Source: Hyunsoonleella flava (GTDB lineage: Bacteria; Bacteroidota; Bacteroidia; Flavobacteriales; Flavobacteriaceae). From it: a DNA stretch of 64,000 nucleotides. The stretch is from NCBI RefSeq assembly GCF_004310325.1, contig NZ_SIRT01000015.1, positions 1 through 64,000 of the forward strand. The letters are read 5' to 3'. The stretch's first letter is position 1, and every line of letters starts with the position of its first letter. The position numbers were made by a program, and so were the translations under genes. The notes under the pieces were generated by a model, which saw only the letters and a program-made list of their open reading frames with translations, had not been told where the DNA came from and searched no databases. Positions 36,285 through 45,927 of this stretch are shown in pieces.

Positions 36285-37750
36285 TTTTTATTAGTATTAT
36301 TTTGATAATCGCATAGGCTAAACATTAAAACGAGTGTAAGAAATCCAAAAATCTGATGCTTAAAAAGTCCAGCATTTGTTAAACCAGCAAATGCCATCAT
36401 GAAGCTCACTAAATAAAGGTAATCAATATTGTCCGCTTTAAAGTTGTTTTTCTGCTTTATGAAAACGAAATAAGGTAAAAAATAAAAACAAACACAAACG
36501 ATACAACCTACAAGAATTCCATATTGAGAAGCAAAGGCTAAAAAGTCATTATGTGAATCCATTAAGTTTCGTTCATTAGATCCATAATTTTGTTTAATCT
36601 TATTCCATCTTCCAGCCCCAATGCCCCAGTAAGGTCTGGCTTTTATCATATTTAAAGAGGTTTGATAATGTTCCAACCTTAAAAGTAAAGAAGCAGTAAA
36701 ATCATTTTGTTCTAAAACTATAATTTCATTTAAGTTTCTTTGGGTTAAATCAATTTTTTCAATCTTAAAATTTGTAATGTTTAATCTATTGGATCTAGTT
36801 ATTGAAAAAACAAACATTGAAACTACAGTCAAGCCTATACACAGAGCTATAATTTTGTTAGTGATTTTTTTAGCCCTACGAAATAGAAAAATCAAAAATT
36901 CAGAGAGAAGATACCCTGAAAAAAAAAATATGGCCGACCTAGTACCATTAAAGTATATTAATATTGAAAGCAAAATAACCACAAAAATATAAATCCCTGA
37001 TATTTTTTTTCTTAACGTGAGAAATAAGAAATAGGAAGTTAAGGCCGCTAAAATATTCCCAAAACTGTTTGCTCTCAATGATCCGCTAATAAATCTTTGA
37101 CTATTGGCTACAAAAAAAGTATAAATAAGCGATTCTACAATCAATATTATTAGTGCAAAGATTAAACCGTAATACAGCTGAGTTTTATATTTCATTATGT
37201 CTGTAGTTTTAACTAATAAGAACAACAGAATAATATACCTTAAATGGTATGACCCGGCAGAAATTAATGTTATATCTGTAAGATTATTTGAAATAATAGA
37301 GTTAAAAAAAGAACTCAAGAATAATAATAAACAAATGATGATGATTATTCTATTTGTATGGCTATATAATGGTTTATTTTGAGCAGTCTTAAACTTTATA
37401 ACTCCAAGCAATAAAAAAATATCAATGCGTGTAATCAAAGGAAAAAACACTTTTCTAAAGTCAAAGGGAGCGCTAATTAATACACTAGGTAAGTAATTAT
37501 CAATGTTAGAGGGAAAAGATAAAATCATTAACACCAACAAAAAGGCATAAAACTTTAATGACCTCAATGCAATAATAGTAATTATCACAAAAAAAAGTAG
37601 AGATAGATTATTTAAATTATTTGGTGATAAGTAATAAACAAATTCAGGGTTGTTGTAATTTGCGAAACATAAAAAAAACGTAAACAAATAAACGCAAGCT
37701 AAAATAAGGATGCATAACTTAACACTTAAAGTCCATTCTTTATATATCAT
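36281..37750 (-). CDS. O-antigen ligase family membrane protein (copy B)
   Basis: A 489-residue membrane protein with about 12 hydrophobic segments. The large C-terminal loop has HYQTSLNMIKARPYWGIGAG and DSHNDFLAFASQYGI, the Wzy_C/WaaL pattern. It could be the ligase that attaches the polymer to lipid A-core, or a second polymerase. It overlaps both neighbours by 4 nt (ATGA), so it is tightly coupled to the kelch lipoprotein and to the Wzy gene. Confidence 0.85.
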   Translation of the reverse strand: MIYKEWTLSVKLCILILACVYLFTFFLCFANYNNPEFVYYLSPNNLNNLSLLFFVIITIIALRSLKFYAFLLVLMILSFPSNIDNYLPSVLISAPFDFRKVFFPLITRIDIFLLLGVIKFKTAQNKPLYSHTNRIIIIICLLLFLSSFFNSIISNNLTDITLISAGSYHLRYIILLFLLVKTTDIMKYKTQLYYGLIFALIILIVESLIYTFFVANSQRFISGSLRANSFGNILAALTSYFLFLTLRKKISGIYIFVVILLSILIYFNGTRSAIFFFSGYLLSEFLIFLFRRAKKITNKIIALCIGLTVVSMFVFSITRSNRLNITNFKIEKIDLTQRNLNEIIVLEQNDFTASLLLRLEHYQTSLNMIKARPYWGIGAGRWNKIKQNYGSNERNLMDSHNDFLAFASQYGILVGCIVCVCFYFLPYFVFIKQKNNFKADNIDYLYLVSFMMAFAGLTNAGLFKHQIFGFLTLVLMFSLCDYQNNTNKK

Positions 37751-39003
37751 TCTAGGTTAAGTTTAAACGGTCTTTTTAACATAAGTTGTTTTAACACTAA
37801 ATGTACTACCAATACTAAAAGTAAAAACAAAATATTATTGATTAAAGTGCCGAATAAACCTGTACTAACTGAGCCAGAAACACCAATCGAAAAAAACATA
37901 AGAAATAATAAACTTATATTTTTTATTTTACCTTTTAAGACTAATATTTGGTAGACGCTATTAAAAAGAAAGCCGTAAACTAGAGGATAAACTATAAAAG
38001 CAATTTTACCAAAGTTCAAATAGCCCAATCCTATGAATGTTGTTGTTACACTTCCTCCATCAAAATCCCAGTTCATCAACTCTTTTAAATATGTTCCAAA
38101 GTTTGGATTTGATCCTGGAAAAAATAACTTAAAATCAATCCAATAACTCTCACCTAGTAAATAATTGTGCTCTGTAGGAAAAAAATCATATATCTTTTGA
38201 AGGTTTTGAAGATTAACGAATGGTCTCCAGCCAGCTCTAAATTTCATCAGTCTTAAAAATGTTACTCTGTCATCTTCGAAATTAGACCTGATAGCACCCG
38301 CAGCTACCAGGAAAAGAAAGAGTCCCATGCCTATTTTTAGATATTTCTTTAAAGATAGTTTTTTCGAATTCAAAATAGTTATCATTAAAAAACTGGCTAT
38401 TAATAATTTTAAAAGAGGAGCTCTACTACCATAAGAAACTAGGGCAAATGCAGTAAACAAAAAAAACAATATTTTAAAAAAGTAAGTTTTATCTTTTAGT
38501 AAAAGGATTATCATGTAACCATATAATAAAAAAGATAGAAATAATAAATTATACAAACCAGCTCCTACTTTTCTAGATATCCTATCGTTCTCAATATCTT
38601 CGGCAAATATTATAACCCCGCCTGTTTTATAGGTGAATATCAAAAAGAAGACTACCCCTGCGATAAATATAAGTACGCCACTTATTTGGAATGCTCTAGA
38701 GGGCTTCTTTTCTATTTCAATTTCATTTATTTTGACATATTCCACCCCGTTCCTTGCAAAAAGAACTCTTGAAATCATTGCTCCCAAAAAAGTTAATATG
38801 TAAGCTAGTATTATATAAAATCTTAATTCAGGTGAAATTGGAATCCAAGGATACCAACTTTCACAATAGGCTAAAGCAATAAAACAAAAAGCTGTTTGAT
38901 ATAGATAAAAAAACACAAAAGGATTAAGCAAGTTTCTTAGATCAAAAAACTTATTTACTAAGGCAAGCATTATTATTGCAATAAAAATAATATCCCAACT
39001 CAT
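37747..39003 (-). CDS. O-antigen polymerase (Wzy-like)
   Basis: A 418-residue polytopic protein with about 11 hydrophobic segments. The segment SYGSRAPLLKLL and a large loop containing YLLGESYWIDFKLFFPG fit the oligosaccharide repeat unit polymerase family. It should polymerise undecaprenyl-linked repeats in the periplasm. It lies between the GT-B gene (gap 2 nt) and ligase-like copy B (overlap 4 nt). Confidence 0.82.
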   Translation of the reverse strand: MSWDIIFIAIIMLALVNKFFDLRNLLNPFVFFYLYQTAFCFIALAYCESWYPWIPISPELRFYIILAYILTFLGAMISRVLFARNGVEYVKINEIEIEKKPSRAFQISGVLIFIAGVVFFLIFTYKTGGVIIFAEDIENDRISRKVGAGLYNLLFLSFLLYGYMIILLLKDKTYFFKILFFLFTAFALVSYGSRAPLLKLLIASFLMITILNSKKLSLKKYLKIGMGLFLFLVAAGAIRSNFEDDRVTFLRLMKFRAGWRPFVNLQNLQKIYDFFPTEHNYLLGESYWIDFKLFFPGSNPNFGTYLKELMNWDFDGGSVTTTFIGLGYLNFGKIAFIVYPLVYGFLFNSVYQILVLKGKIKNISLLFLMFFSIGVSGSVSTGLFGTLINNILFLLLVLVVHLVLKQLMLKRPFKLNLE

Positions 39004-39005
39004 TT

Positions 39006-40325
39006 TTACGCCGTTATTAGTTTAATAATTCTTTTAGTTGACTTTCCGTCTAACTTGTAAAAATACTTCTCAATAAAATTTTTATAGTTTTTTATTTTAC
39101 TATGAAGTTTTGAAGTGTTTTTAATTAGACTATTTAGCTCACTTGCATCATCAATATTGAAGCAGCAATCAAATTGTTCATACTCCATCTTGCTATCTGT
39201 TTTTAATATATCAATTTTTATTAGTGGCTTGTGGAATGCTATTGCTTCGTTTCCAACAGTTGAAGTGGTGGTAATTACTAAATCTCCATTAAATATTAAA
39301 TCATGAATGCTTTCATGCTTACAAACTTTAATTTCAGATTTATCAAAATACTTATAAACAAGGTTATTGTTATCCACCGACCCTGGATGCAATTTAAAAG
39401 TAATTTTATAATTTGGAATTAATTTGGCATTATAAATCAACCTTATAAATTCTTCAACTTTACTTTCACCTATTGGATTTAAAACAACCAAAATATTTGA
39501 AACTTTCTTTTCGCTAACCTTTTCAATTGGATATTTATGTATAAGATCAGTTTTTGGGGTACCCGTAACTTGTAATTTTTTTTTGTTAACACCTCTTTCT
39601 TCAAACCACTTACTAGATAAGCTCCCCCATGTTAACATTTTGTTTGCAGAAACAGGCAAGTAGCCATACTCCAAAACTGTTGATCCATGTTGTAAGACAT
39701 ATGTTTTAATATTAAATTTTTGAGCAATCAAATTAATAGTTCTTGAGACCTTATGTACATCAGAGTTTAAAATTACTTTCTTCAATTTCTGATTATCTCG
39801 AAACATCTTTTCAACGCAACTTATGATAAATGCAGATTCTAATAAGTTCAAAAATATCAAGTTAACATTAATATTAAATTCTCTAGACAATGCCCTTACA
39901 ATTTTAAAATTTCTGACTAATAACATAAAAACCCTAAAATAATTTTGACAAATAAGAAAGAAGTTCCAATAGTTGAATAGATTATTACTTTTTGCTTTTT
40001 TGATTCTTTTATCACAAATAACCTCTATATACGGTTTCGGAAAAGATGCTTCTACAGTTCTTAAAGTATTTATCATACTATAATTATAAATATCATTTAC
40101 AAAAAGATATTCAATTCTACTTGGTTTAGTTTTCTTGTTAAAGCTTATACTAAATAGTGCTTTCAAATAACTATCAAGGCTAAATATTTTTAGTAGGTCT
40201 ATAAATTTACTCCTATCAAATCTATTTAAACTTAATTCGAAAACGTAAATTTGTGATAAAGAAATTAAATTTATCCCTTTATAATCAATTTTATATGAAT
40301 TTAACTTTTGTACTTTTTTGAGCAA
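39006..40325 (-). CDS. GT-B-fold transferase, CDP-glycerol/capsule type
   Basis: A 439-residue soluble protein, very rich in Lys, Asn and Ile. The C-terminal half has LQHGSTVLEYGYLPVSANKM, then TGTPKTD, FKLHPGS and TTTSTVGNEA. These match the core of the CDP-glycerol glycerophosphotransferase and polysialyltransferase-like superfamily. Given the nonulosonic acid genes in the locus, it could use a CMP-activated sugar, but this is only inference. The N-terminal half has no recognisable domain. It lies 1 nt after the Wzx gene end. Confidence 0.7.
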   Translation of the reverse strand: MLKKVQKLNSYKIDYKGINLISLSQIYVFELSLNRFDRSKFIDLLKIFSLDSYLKALFSISFNKKTKPSRIEYLFVNDIYNYSMINTLRTVEASFPKPYIEVICDKRIKKAKSNNLFNYWNFFLICQNYFRVFMLLVRNFKIVRALSREFNINVNLIFLNLLESAFIISCVEKMFRDNQKLKKVILNSDVHKVSRTINLIAQKFNIKTYVLQHGSTVLEYGYLPVSANKMLTWGSLSSKWFEERGVNKKKLQVTGTPKTDLIHKYPIEKVSEKKVSNILVVLNPIGESKVEEFIRLIYNAKLIPNYKITFKLHPGSVDNNNLVYKYFDKSEIKVCKHESIHDLIFNGDLVITTTSTVGNEAIAFHKPLIKIDILKTDSKMEYEQFDCCFNIDDASELNSLIKNTSKLHSKIKNYKNFIEKYFYKLDGKSTKRIIKLITA

Positions 40326-40326
40326 A

Positions 40327-41589
40327 CTATCCTATTTTTATATTAAGAAGAATATCTGTTTTATACTTTGACAAGCAAATAAAATATATTATTACAAATT
40401 CAATACCATAGCTAATTGTTGTTGTAACGGCGGCAATTTTATAGCCAAAATCAGGTAATAATAAAAAATTCAAAATAATATTTATAACAGCAGCAATAAT
40501 AGCTGGAACCACCATCAGATAAGTGTTTTTATGATAAAAAGGGATATTTGATAAAACTGTGTATAGAAAATAGAAAAACATTCCTAATAGTAAAATAGGA
40601 ATCATTTCAGCTACCCCCGCATATGATTCATTAGACATAAATTTCAATAAGATACTTCTGAAAAGATATACTAGAACACCGATAGAAGCAACAAGTAATA
40701 TATACTTCTTTGAGGCTGCTGATATTTTGTTAGTATTTCCTAATTTCAAATTTTCAAGAATATACTTTTGCCACATTTTATTAGTCGCCATAAAAAAAGC
40801 AATAAAAACAGAACTAATTGTATAGGCAACTGTATAATCAGCAACCTCAACTTCGGAATAAAAATAGTTGATAATGAACCTATCAGAAAAACTTAAGGCA
40901 AGAACAGAAATCATAGCAGGTATAAATGGAAAACTAAATACCAAACCGTTTACTATATCTTCTCTAATAGTTTTAAATTTAGGGAATTTTATATTTAAAC
41001 TAAAAAACAAATAACAAGATAATCCAAAAAGCAATAAACATTGAATAGCCATAAACGCGTGAATGGAATTTGAAAAACAAAAAAACCATAAGGCCCCCAG
41101 AATATATGGAAAGGCATTTCGGAGAACAAAAACAATATTATATTTTATATAATTGCCTTTAATTTGGAAAAACGATAAATGCAATTCAATAATAGCAAAT
41201 AATGCAGCTGTGGTTACAATATAATAATCTGGCACTCTACCAATGATATAAATATTAGCCATGTCTTTTAAAGCAAAAACTATTAGGTAAGTTAAAGCTA
41301 TAAATATACTGAATACTTGGAGTGAATACAGCAACTCAGAAGTTCTCTTATCATTGTGTATGGAATAATATTTTACGTAACTTCTTTGCGAAAAATCTAC
41401 TAATACCGAAAATAAAGGAACGGCAACCCAAAATAAGGATAATGTACCAAACTCTGGCTTTGTAAGATTATTAGTATAAAATGCAAGTAGCAAAAAAACG
41501 ACTCCTTTAGAACAGCCTTCACCTAAAAGATAATATATATAGGCCTTTTTACTTGAAAAAGTGTTTTTAAATTTATGCTTTAACTTCAA
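40327..41589 (-). CDS. Oligosaccharide flippase (Wzx-like)
   Basis: A 420-residue membrane protein with 12 predicted helices and the start YYLLGEGCSKGVVFLLLAFYT, typical of polysaccharide exporters of the MOP superfamily. It should flip the undecaprenyl-linked repeat unit across the inner membrane. Its start overlaps the acetyltransferase gene by 17 nt. Confidence 0.88.
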   Translation of the reverse strand: MKLKHKFKNTFSSKKAYIYYLLGEGCSKGVVFLLLAFYTNNLTKPEFGTLSLFWVAVPLFSVLVDFSQRSYVKYYSIHNDKRTSELLYSLQVFSIFIALTYLIVFALKDMANIYIIGRVPDYYIVTTAALFAIIELHLSFFQIKGNYIKYNIVFVLRNAFPYILGALWFFCFSNSIHAFMAIQCLLLFGLSCYLFFSLNIKFPKFKTIREDIVNGLVFSFPFIPAMISVLALSFSDRFIINYFYSEVEVADYTVAYTISSVFIAFFMATNKMWQKYILENLKLGNTNKISAASKKYILLVASIGVLVYLFRSILLKFMSNESYAGVAEMIPILLLGMFFYFLYTVLSNIPFYHKNTYLMVVPAIIAAVINIILNFLLLPDFGYKIAAVTTTISYGIEFVIIYFICLSKYKTDILLNIKIG

Positions 41590-42178
41590 ATGGAATCTTA
41601 AAAATTTCTATTTTTCTTCTTAATTCACTGTCACTCCAATCCCACCACTTCATAGCTTTAATTTTACTTATTGCTTCTTCGCTAAACCTATAACCGCGAT
41701 GTTTGGCCGGGATACCATAAACAATTTCAAAATCTTGAACATCTTTTGTTACAACGGAAGCAGCTCCAATAACCGCACCGTCTCCAATTTTAACACCTGG
41801 CATTATTATGGCATTCGCTCCAATCCAAACATCGTGTCCAATTATAGTTTGTTCAACAAATCGTTTGTCCTGCTTTGTGAATCCATAATAGCTGATATAA
41901 GAAAATGCATGGGTAGACAAACGATTTAAATCATGGCTCGTCGCTCCAATAGTAACATTCCAAGAAATCGAACAAAATTTACCGATTTTAGCATTTAAAA
42001 TTGTTGTATTCCTGCCTACAGAACTATAATTGTCAATTTTAGAGTTGTTTAAAAATGAATATCTTGAAATATTAATATTATAACCCAAAATAGAGTTTTT
42101 TACCTCTGCTCCAAATCTAATAGAGTTATTTTTTTTAAATAGTTTCCTGTATTTTTTTAATAAAGCCGAAAGTATCAT
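41573..42178 (-). CDS. Hexapeptide-repeat O-acetyltransferase (CatB-related)
   Basis: A 201-residue left-handed beta-helix acyltransferase. Hexapeptide repeats run through residues 20-155. The stretch CSISWNVTIGATSHDLNRLS contains the catalytic-type His, and IGHDVWIGANAIIMPGVKIG is the classical signature. It probably acetylates a sugar of the repeat unit using acetyl-CoA. It could also act on a sugar precursor. It overlaps the Wzx gene start. Confidence 0.9.
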   Translation of the reverse strand: MILSALLKKYRKLFKKNNSIRFGAEVKNSILGYNINISRYSFLNNSKIDNYSSVGRNTTILNAKIGKFCSISWNVTIGATSHDLNRLSTHAFSYISYYGFTKQDKRFVEQTIIGHDVWIGANAIIMPGVKIGDGAVIGAASVVTKDVQDFEIVYGIPAKHRGYRFSEEAISKIKAMKWWDWSDSELRRKIEIFKIPFEVKA

Positions 42179-42188
42179 AAATAATATT

Positions 42189-43217
42189 CTAGAGATTTGT
42201 AAGAAAATTCTTCATAATAATAAATTGATTGTCAATATAGTTTCCTATCTCACTAAATGAACTAAAGTTATTTTCTTTGTATTCTGCTAAAGTATTATCT
42301 ACTCTAGAAATAATATCCATATCTTCAATGTTAAAAACAGGTAGGTTCATTGTCTCTACCATACCTTTTCCTCTTCCATCTTCATTTATTAATAAAGAAG
42401 GAAGTCTTTTACTTAAAAAGTATAAATGCGCATGCACCCTATAACCAATATGAAAATCACAATCATCATAGAAGTTTAATTTTTTCAAATCATAGGCTAC
42501 ATCTTTTATTGAAATTTTAGAGTCAACAAACTTTGCACCTAATGCCATTGCCAAATATCCCATTGTAGCCCTAATGGTTGTATGTTTATCTGGAAATATT
42601 CCCCTATGATAAGTCATAGTGATTTTAGCCTCAGGAAACTGTTTTGAAATCACTTTTATTAATGAAACCGTTTGTTTTATTAATTTAGGGTCGGCAGCAG
42701 TGGTAAAGACAACATGTTTTACTGTTTCAATTTTATTAAATTTCTTGCCAATAGATGGCAAATGATACCAAACTGGACAACCGGTCATAGTTACGTTATC
42801 GAAACCATTATTCTTTAAAACCTTTTCAGTTACATTACATCGGCAACTTGATGATTTTATTTCATTGTGAACCTTTCTTAGAAAAGAGTCTGATTCCTCA
42901 TTAAATGAAAACGACAACGGTGAACCTGCAGGTCTACCGCACCATCCTAATCCAAATGGAATTATAGGAACTTTGATGAGCGACAAATCATCAACTAAGG
43001 GATAGATTCCTTTATAGATATTTGATGCGTATGCTGGTCCTCCACAAAGCACTACAAACCTAGATTTATTTATTAAATCTAATTGATCACTTAAGTCCTT
43101 AGTCCTATCTAATATAACGACATCTTTGTCTACAAATTCTTCAAATAGACTCTTAGCCCTATCTGTAATTAAAAAATCTCCTATATTTTTAATTTGTCCT
43201 GAAAGTAGTATTATCAT
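42189..43217 (-). CDS. Polysaccharide pyruvyl transferase family protein
   Basis: A 342-residue protein of the PS_pyruv_trans family. Glycine-rich VLCGGPAYASNIY, the segment IPFGLGWCGRP, a His in DFHIGYRVHAH and a Cys pair are typical. The family transfers pyruvate from PEP to form a ketal on a sugar, although some members do other transfers. It lies between the NeuB-like synthase and the acetyltransferase, so it may act on the same sugar or on the finished repeat unit. Confidence 0.82.
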   Translation of the reverse strand: MIILLSGQIKNIGDFLITDRAKSLFEEFVDKDVVILDRTKDLSDQLDLINKSRFVVLCGGPAYASNIYKGIYPLVDDLSLIKVPIIPFGLGWCGRPAGSPLSFSFNEESDSFLRKVHNEIKSSSCRCNVTEKVLKNNGFDNVTMTGCPVWYHLPSIGKKFNKIETVKHVVFTTAADPKLIKQTVSLIKVISKQFPEAKITMTYHRGIFPDKHTTIRATMGYLAMALGAKFVDSKISIKDVAYDLKKLNFYDDCDFHIGYRVHAHLYFLSKRLPSLLINEDGRGKGMVETMNLPVFNIEDMDIISRVDNTLAEYKENNFSSFSEIGNYIDNQFIIMKNFLTNL

Positions 43218-43232
43218 CTGTTTATTTTGTCT

Positions 43233-44291
43233 TTAGTCAAACATTTTCCATTGAAGCACAGTATCTTCATGTATAACAACCGTAGCCTTTTTCCCAATTA
43301 AATCGTTAATATTCTTCGGAGAAATGCCTTTGGCAGGTCTCTTCCATGTTAAAACATCTTCAGATACAATCTGCCCCTTTTCTATTTTCTCTAAAGCCAC
43401 TAAACTTCTCCTGGCATTAAGTCTAGATTTTTCCTCAGATGGTAATGAAGTTTTATCTTTCGCTCCAATTAGTTCAGTAACCCTATTAATCTTCTGAAAA
43501 AACAGTTTTAAATCCTCTTTATCCATGGCGTGATAATGATCATTTCCTGGTAAAGTTTTATCATGTGTGAAATGCTTCTCTATAACAACAGCGCCAAGCA
43601 GACTAGCTATCTTTATAGTCTCCATATCCTCTGGCAACGTATGATCTGAATATCCAGGTATAGTATTAGGGAATTTTTCTATTAAATCAGCAATCATACC
43701 AAGATTAGCATTTTCATTCAAAGTTGGGTAGTTCAGAATACAATGCATTAAGCATACAGGCAAATTATACTTATTTATAGTTTCAAGAGCTTGTTGAACC
43801 TCCCATAAATATGAAGCTCCAGTAGATAAAATTATTGGTTTACCGAATGAACATATTAACTCTAAAAAAGGTAAATTAGTTATATCTGAAGAGGATACTT
43901 TAAATACATCCATCATTTCATTTAAGAAATGAGCAGATTCAGCATCAAAAGGAGTAGATAAAAACTCTATTTCCACTTCATCACAATAATCCTTAAGTTG
44001 TTCATACTCGGATTTCCAAAAATTATCATATTTCTGAAACAATTCAAATTGACTTGTGGTTGATTCTTTTGTAGTATCCCAATAAGATGGGCTATCCCTA
44101 GAAGCAATAGTATTAGCTTTATACGTCTGAAATTTTATTGCATGAGCACCACCCTCTTTTGCTTCATCAATTAACCTTTTAGCCAAATCCATAGATCCTT
44201 CATGGTTAACTCCAGCTTCAGCAATTATATAGGGCTCTTTATAGCCTTTTTTAATAAAATTATAATCTATTAGTAAGTCTTTTATTTTCAT
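43233..44291 (-). CDS. NeuB-like nonulosonic acid synthase
   Basis: A 352-residue protein. The TIM-barrel N-terminal domain has PYIIAEAGVNHEGS, GAHAIKFQTYK, STGAS and GYSDHT. The C-terminal antifreeze-like SAF domain begins near 287 (RRSLVALEKIEKGQIV). It condenses PEP with a hexosamine-derived sugar to make a nine-carbon sugar acid: sialic, legionaminic or pseudaminic type. The exact substrate cannot be told from motifs. Its start overlaps the stop of the cytidylyltransferase fusion by one base. Confidence 0.9.
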   Translation of the reverse strand: MKIKDLLIDYNFIKKGYKEPYIIAEAGVNHEGSMDLAKRLIDEAKEGGAHAIKFQTYKANTIASRDSPSYWDTTKESTTSQFELFQKYDNFWKSEYEQLKDYCDEVEIEFLSTPFDAESAHFLNEMMDVFKVSSSDITNLPFLELICSFGKPIILSTGASYLWEVQQALETINKYNLPVCLMHCILNYPTLNENANLGMIADLIEKFPNTIPGYSDHTLPEDMETIKIASLLGAVVIEKHFTHDKTLPGNDHYHAMDKEDLKLFFQKINRVTELIGAKDKTSLPSEEKSRLNARRSLVALEKIEKGQIVSEDVLTWKRPAKGISPKNINDLIGKKATVVIHEDTVLQWKMFD

Positions 44292-45925
44292 TATTTCTGT
44301 ATTGAATCATTTATAAGTTTTAACACCCTTGCTTTACCTTTTTTTAATTTGTTATCTAGCATTTTCTTATTCATTTGTTTCCTTAACCCTACATCTAACA
44401 CATCTCGAAATGCATCCTCTATTTCTTGATCTTCTACGCTGGAGCCAAGACCTAGGTTATAAAATCCATTTTTCTGAGAAGCAAAAAAATGTGTGGTTTC
44501 CCTATCATTTTGACATAAAACTATGGCTGGAACACCTATTGCGGCAACCTCAAAAGTTGTTCTACCTGCAGATGTAAAAACAATATCTGCATTTAATATT
44601 TCATCGGATATATTATTGATATTCCTTTTTATCTCTGCATTTTGAAAAGATTTCTTTAAATTCTCACTATTTTTATATCCCAATCCTGTTATAACTGTGA
44701 TTTTGATATCATTATTGGAACAGTAATTATGTATGATGTCCAAAACTCTAAACGTAAAGTCGTTTGGATCTACACCTCCAAAGGATATTAAAACATTTTC
44801 AACTTTATTTGATATATTGTTTTTTTCTGATGTATATAGAAACTCATCTCTCAAAATAAAATACTTCGCTCCATAATAATGATTTAAAATTATTTTCTTT
44901 TCTGGGTACATTGCATTTATTACGACGTCTGCATACTTGGTTCCCTCTCCCAAATCTTCAAAATTTATTAATTTACAATCAAGTTTTTTAAGTTCCAAGA
45001 TATACTCTGCTGAGGTATCTAGAATATCATTAATGATTACATCTGGTTTAAATCCTTTAATATCCTCAATTATATTAGTTTTTTTTTGTTTGTGCACTTC
45101 ATAATTAGATTCTGAAATTTTCTCAAAAGCTAATTCACTGGTATTATCTACCAAAAAAATTATTCTGTGATTTAAAATTTCATTTGCAATACTTAAAGTA
45201 TTGTATACATGCCCCATTCCTATAATAGGATTACCTGTAACAACAAATAGGACAACCTTTATGTTTAAGTAGTACTCGCATAGATTCCAATCATCAAAAT
45301 CATCAATATCAATAGCTTCTTTCTTAGAAAGTGGATAAACCTCAACTTTTTTACCAAATCTAGATGATTTATTTACAAAACCGCTTTGAGTGATAACAAA
45401 ACCACCCGTTTCTTTGTAAATTTCAGGTAGATATTGCCTGTTAAGCCTTTCTGCATAATTGGGTAAAAACTCACTCCCTTCTTTTTTCCATGTTAAGTGG
45501 GTATCATAAACGCCTGAAATAATAGTATCAAGACTATTCTGATACATCTTTTTAATTGCTTTTTCCAGAGATTCACTCTTAAGAAGGGGTGAAGTGGCTT
45601 GTAAAGTAACTACTAAATCATATTTTTTATTCTCAAGTTTTGATATTCTTTGGTAGGCGTCAAAAATCACCGGGTCTAGGGTTGTATTATCTTCAGATAT
45701 TGTATTGTCTCTCAAAAGTGTCTTTGCACCAAATTTAGAAGCCATCAATAAAATCTCATCATCATCACTAGAAACGTAAGTATCAACCTTGTAATTTTTT
45801 ATAGAAAGGGCATTTTGAATGGAGTAATATATTAAAGGTTTGCCCCCTAAGACTCTAAGGTTTTTCCTAGGTATGCCTTTAGACCCTCCCCTTGCCGGTA
45901 TAACTACTAAAATTTCTTTAGTCAT
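44291..45925 (-). CDS. CMP-nonulosonate cytidylyltransferase fused to a PseG-like domain
   Basis: A 544-residue fusion. Residues 1-225 are a NeuA/PseF-like cytidylyltransferase with PARGGSKGIPRKN (8-20), TLQATSPLL and DIDDFDDW. Residues about 228-544 resemble PseG, the UDP-sugar hydrolase of pseudaminic acid synthesis, with GMGHVYNTLSIA, VLISFGGVDPNDFT and TSAGRTTFEVAAIGVP. In PseG the equivalent of GMGHVYN is usually GxGHxxR, so the Arg position differs. No pseB, pseC, pseH or legionaminic precursor genes lie nearby, so the C-terminal domain may do something else, such as glycosyl transfer. It is the key enzyme for activating the acid sugar. Confidence 0.85.
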   Translation of the reverse strand: MTKEILVVIPARGGSKGIPRKNLRVLGGKPLIYYSIQNALSIKNYKVDTYVSSDDDEILLMASKFGAKTLLRDNTISEDNTTLDPVIFDAYQRISKLENKKYDLVVTLQATSPLLKSESLEKAIKKMYQNSLDTIISGVYDTHLTWKKEGSEFLPNYAERLNRQYLPEIYKETGGFVITQSGFVNKSSRFGKKVEVYPLSKKEAIDIDDFDDWNLCEYYLNIKVVLFVVTGNPIIGMGHVYNTLSIANEILNHRIIFLVDNTSELAFEKISESNYEVHKQKKTNIIEDIKGFKPDVIINDILDTSAEYILELKKLDCKLINFEDLGEGTKYADVVINAMYPEKKIILNHYYGAKYFILRDEFLYTSEKNNISNKVENVLISFGGVDPNDFTFRVLDIIHNYCSNNDIKITVITGLGYKNSENLKKSFQNAEIKRNINNISDEILNADIVFTSAGRTTFEVAAIGVPAIVLCQNDRETTHFFASQKNGFYNLGLGSSVEDQEIEDAFRDVLDVGLRKQMNKKMLDNKLKKGKARVLKLINDSIQK

Positions 45926-45927
45926 TT

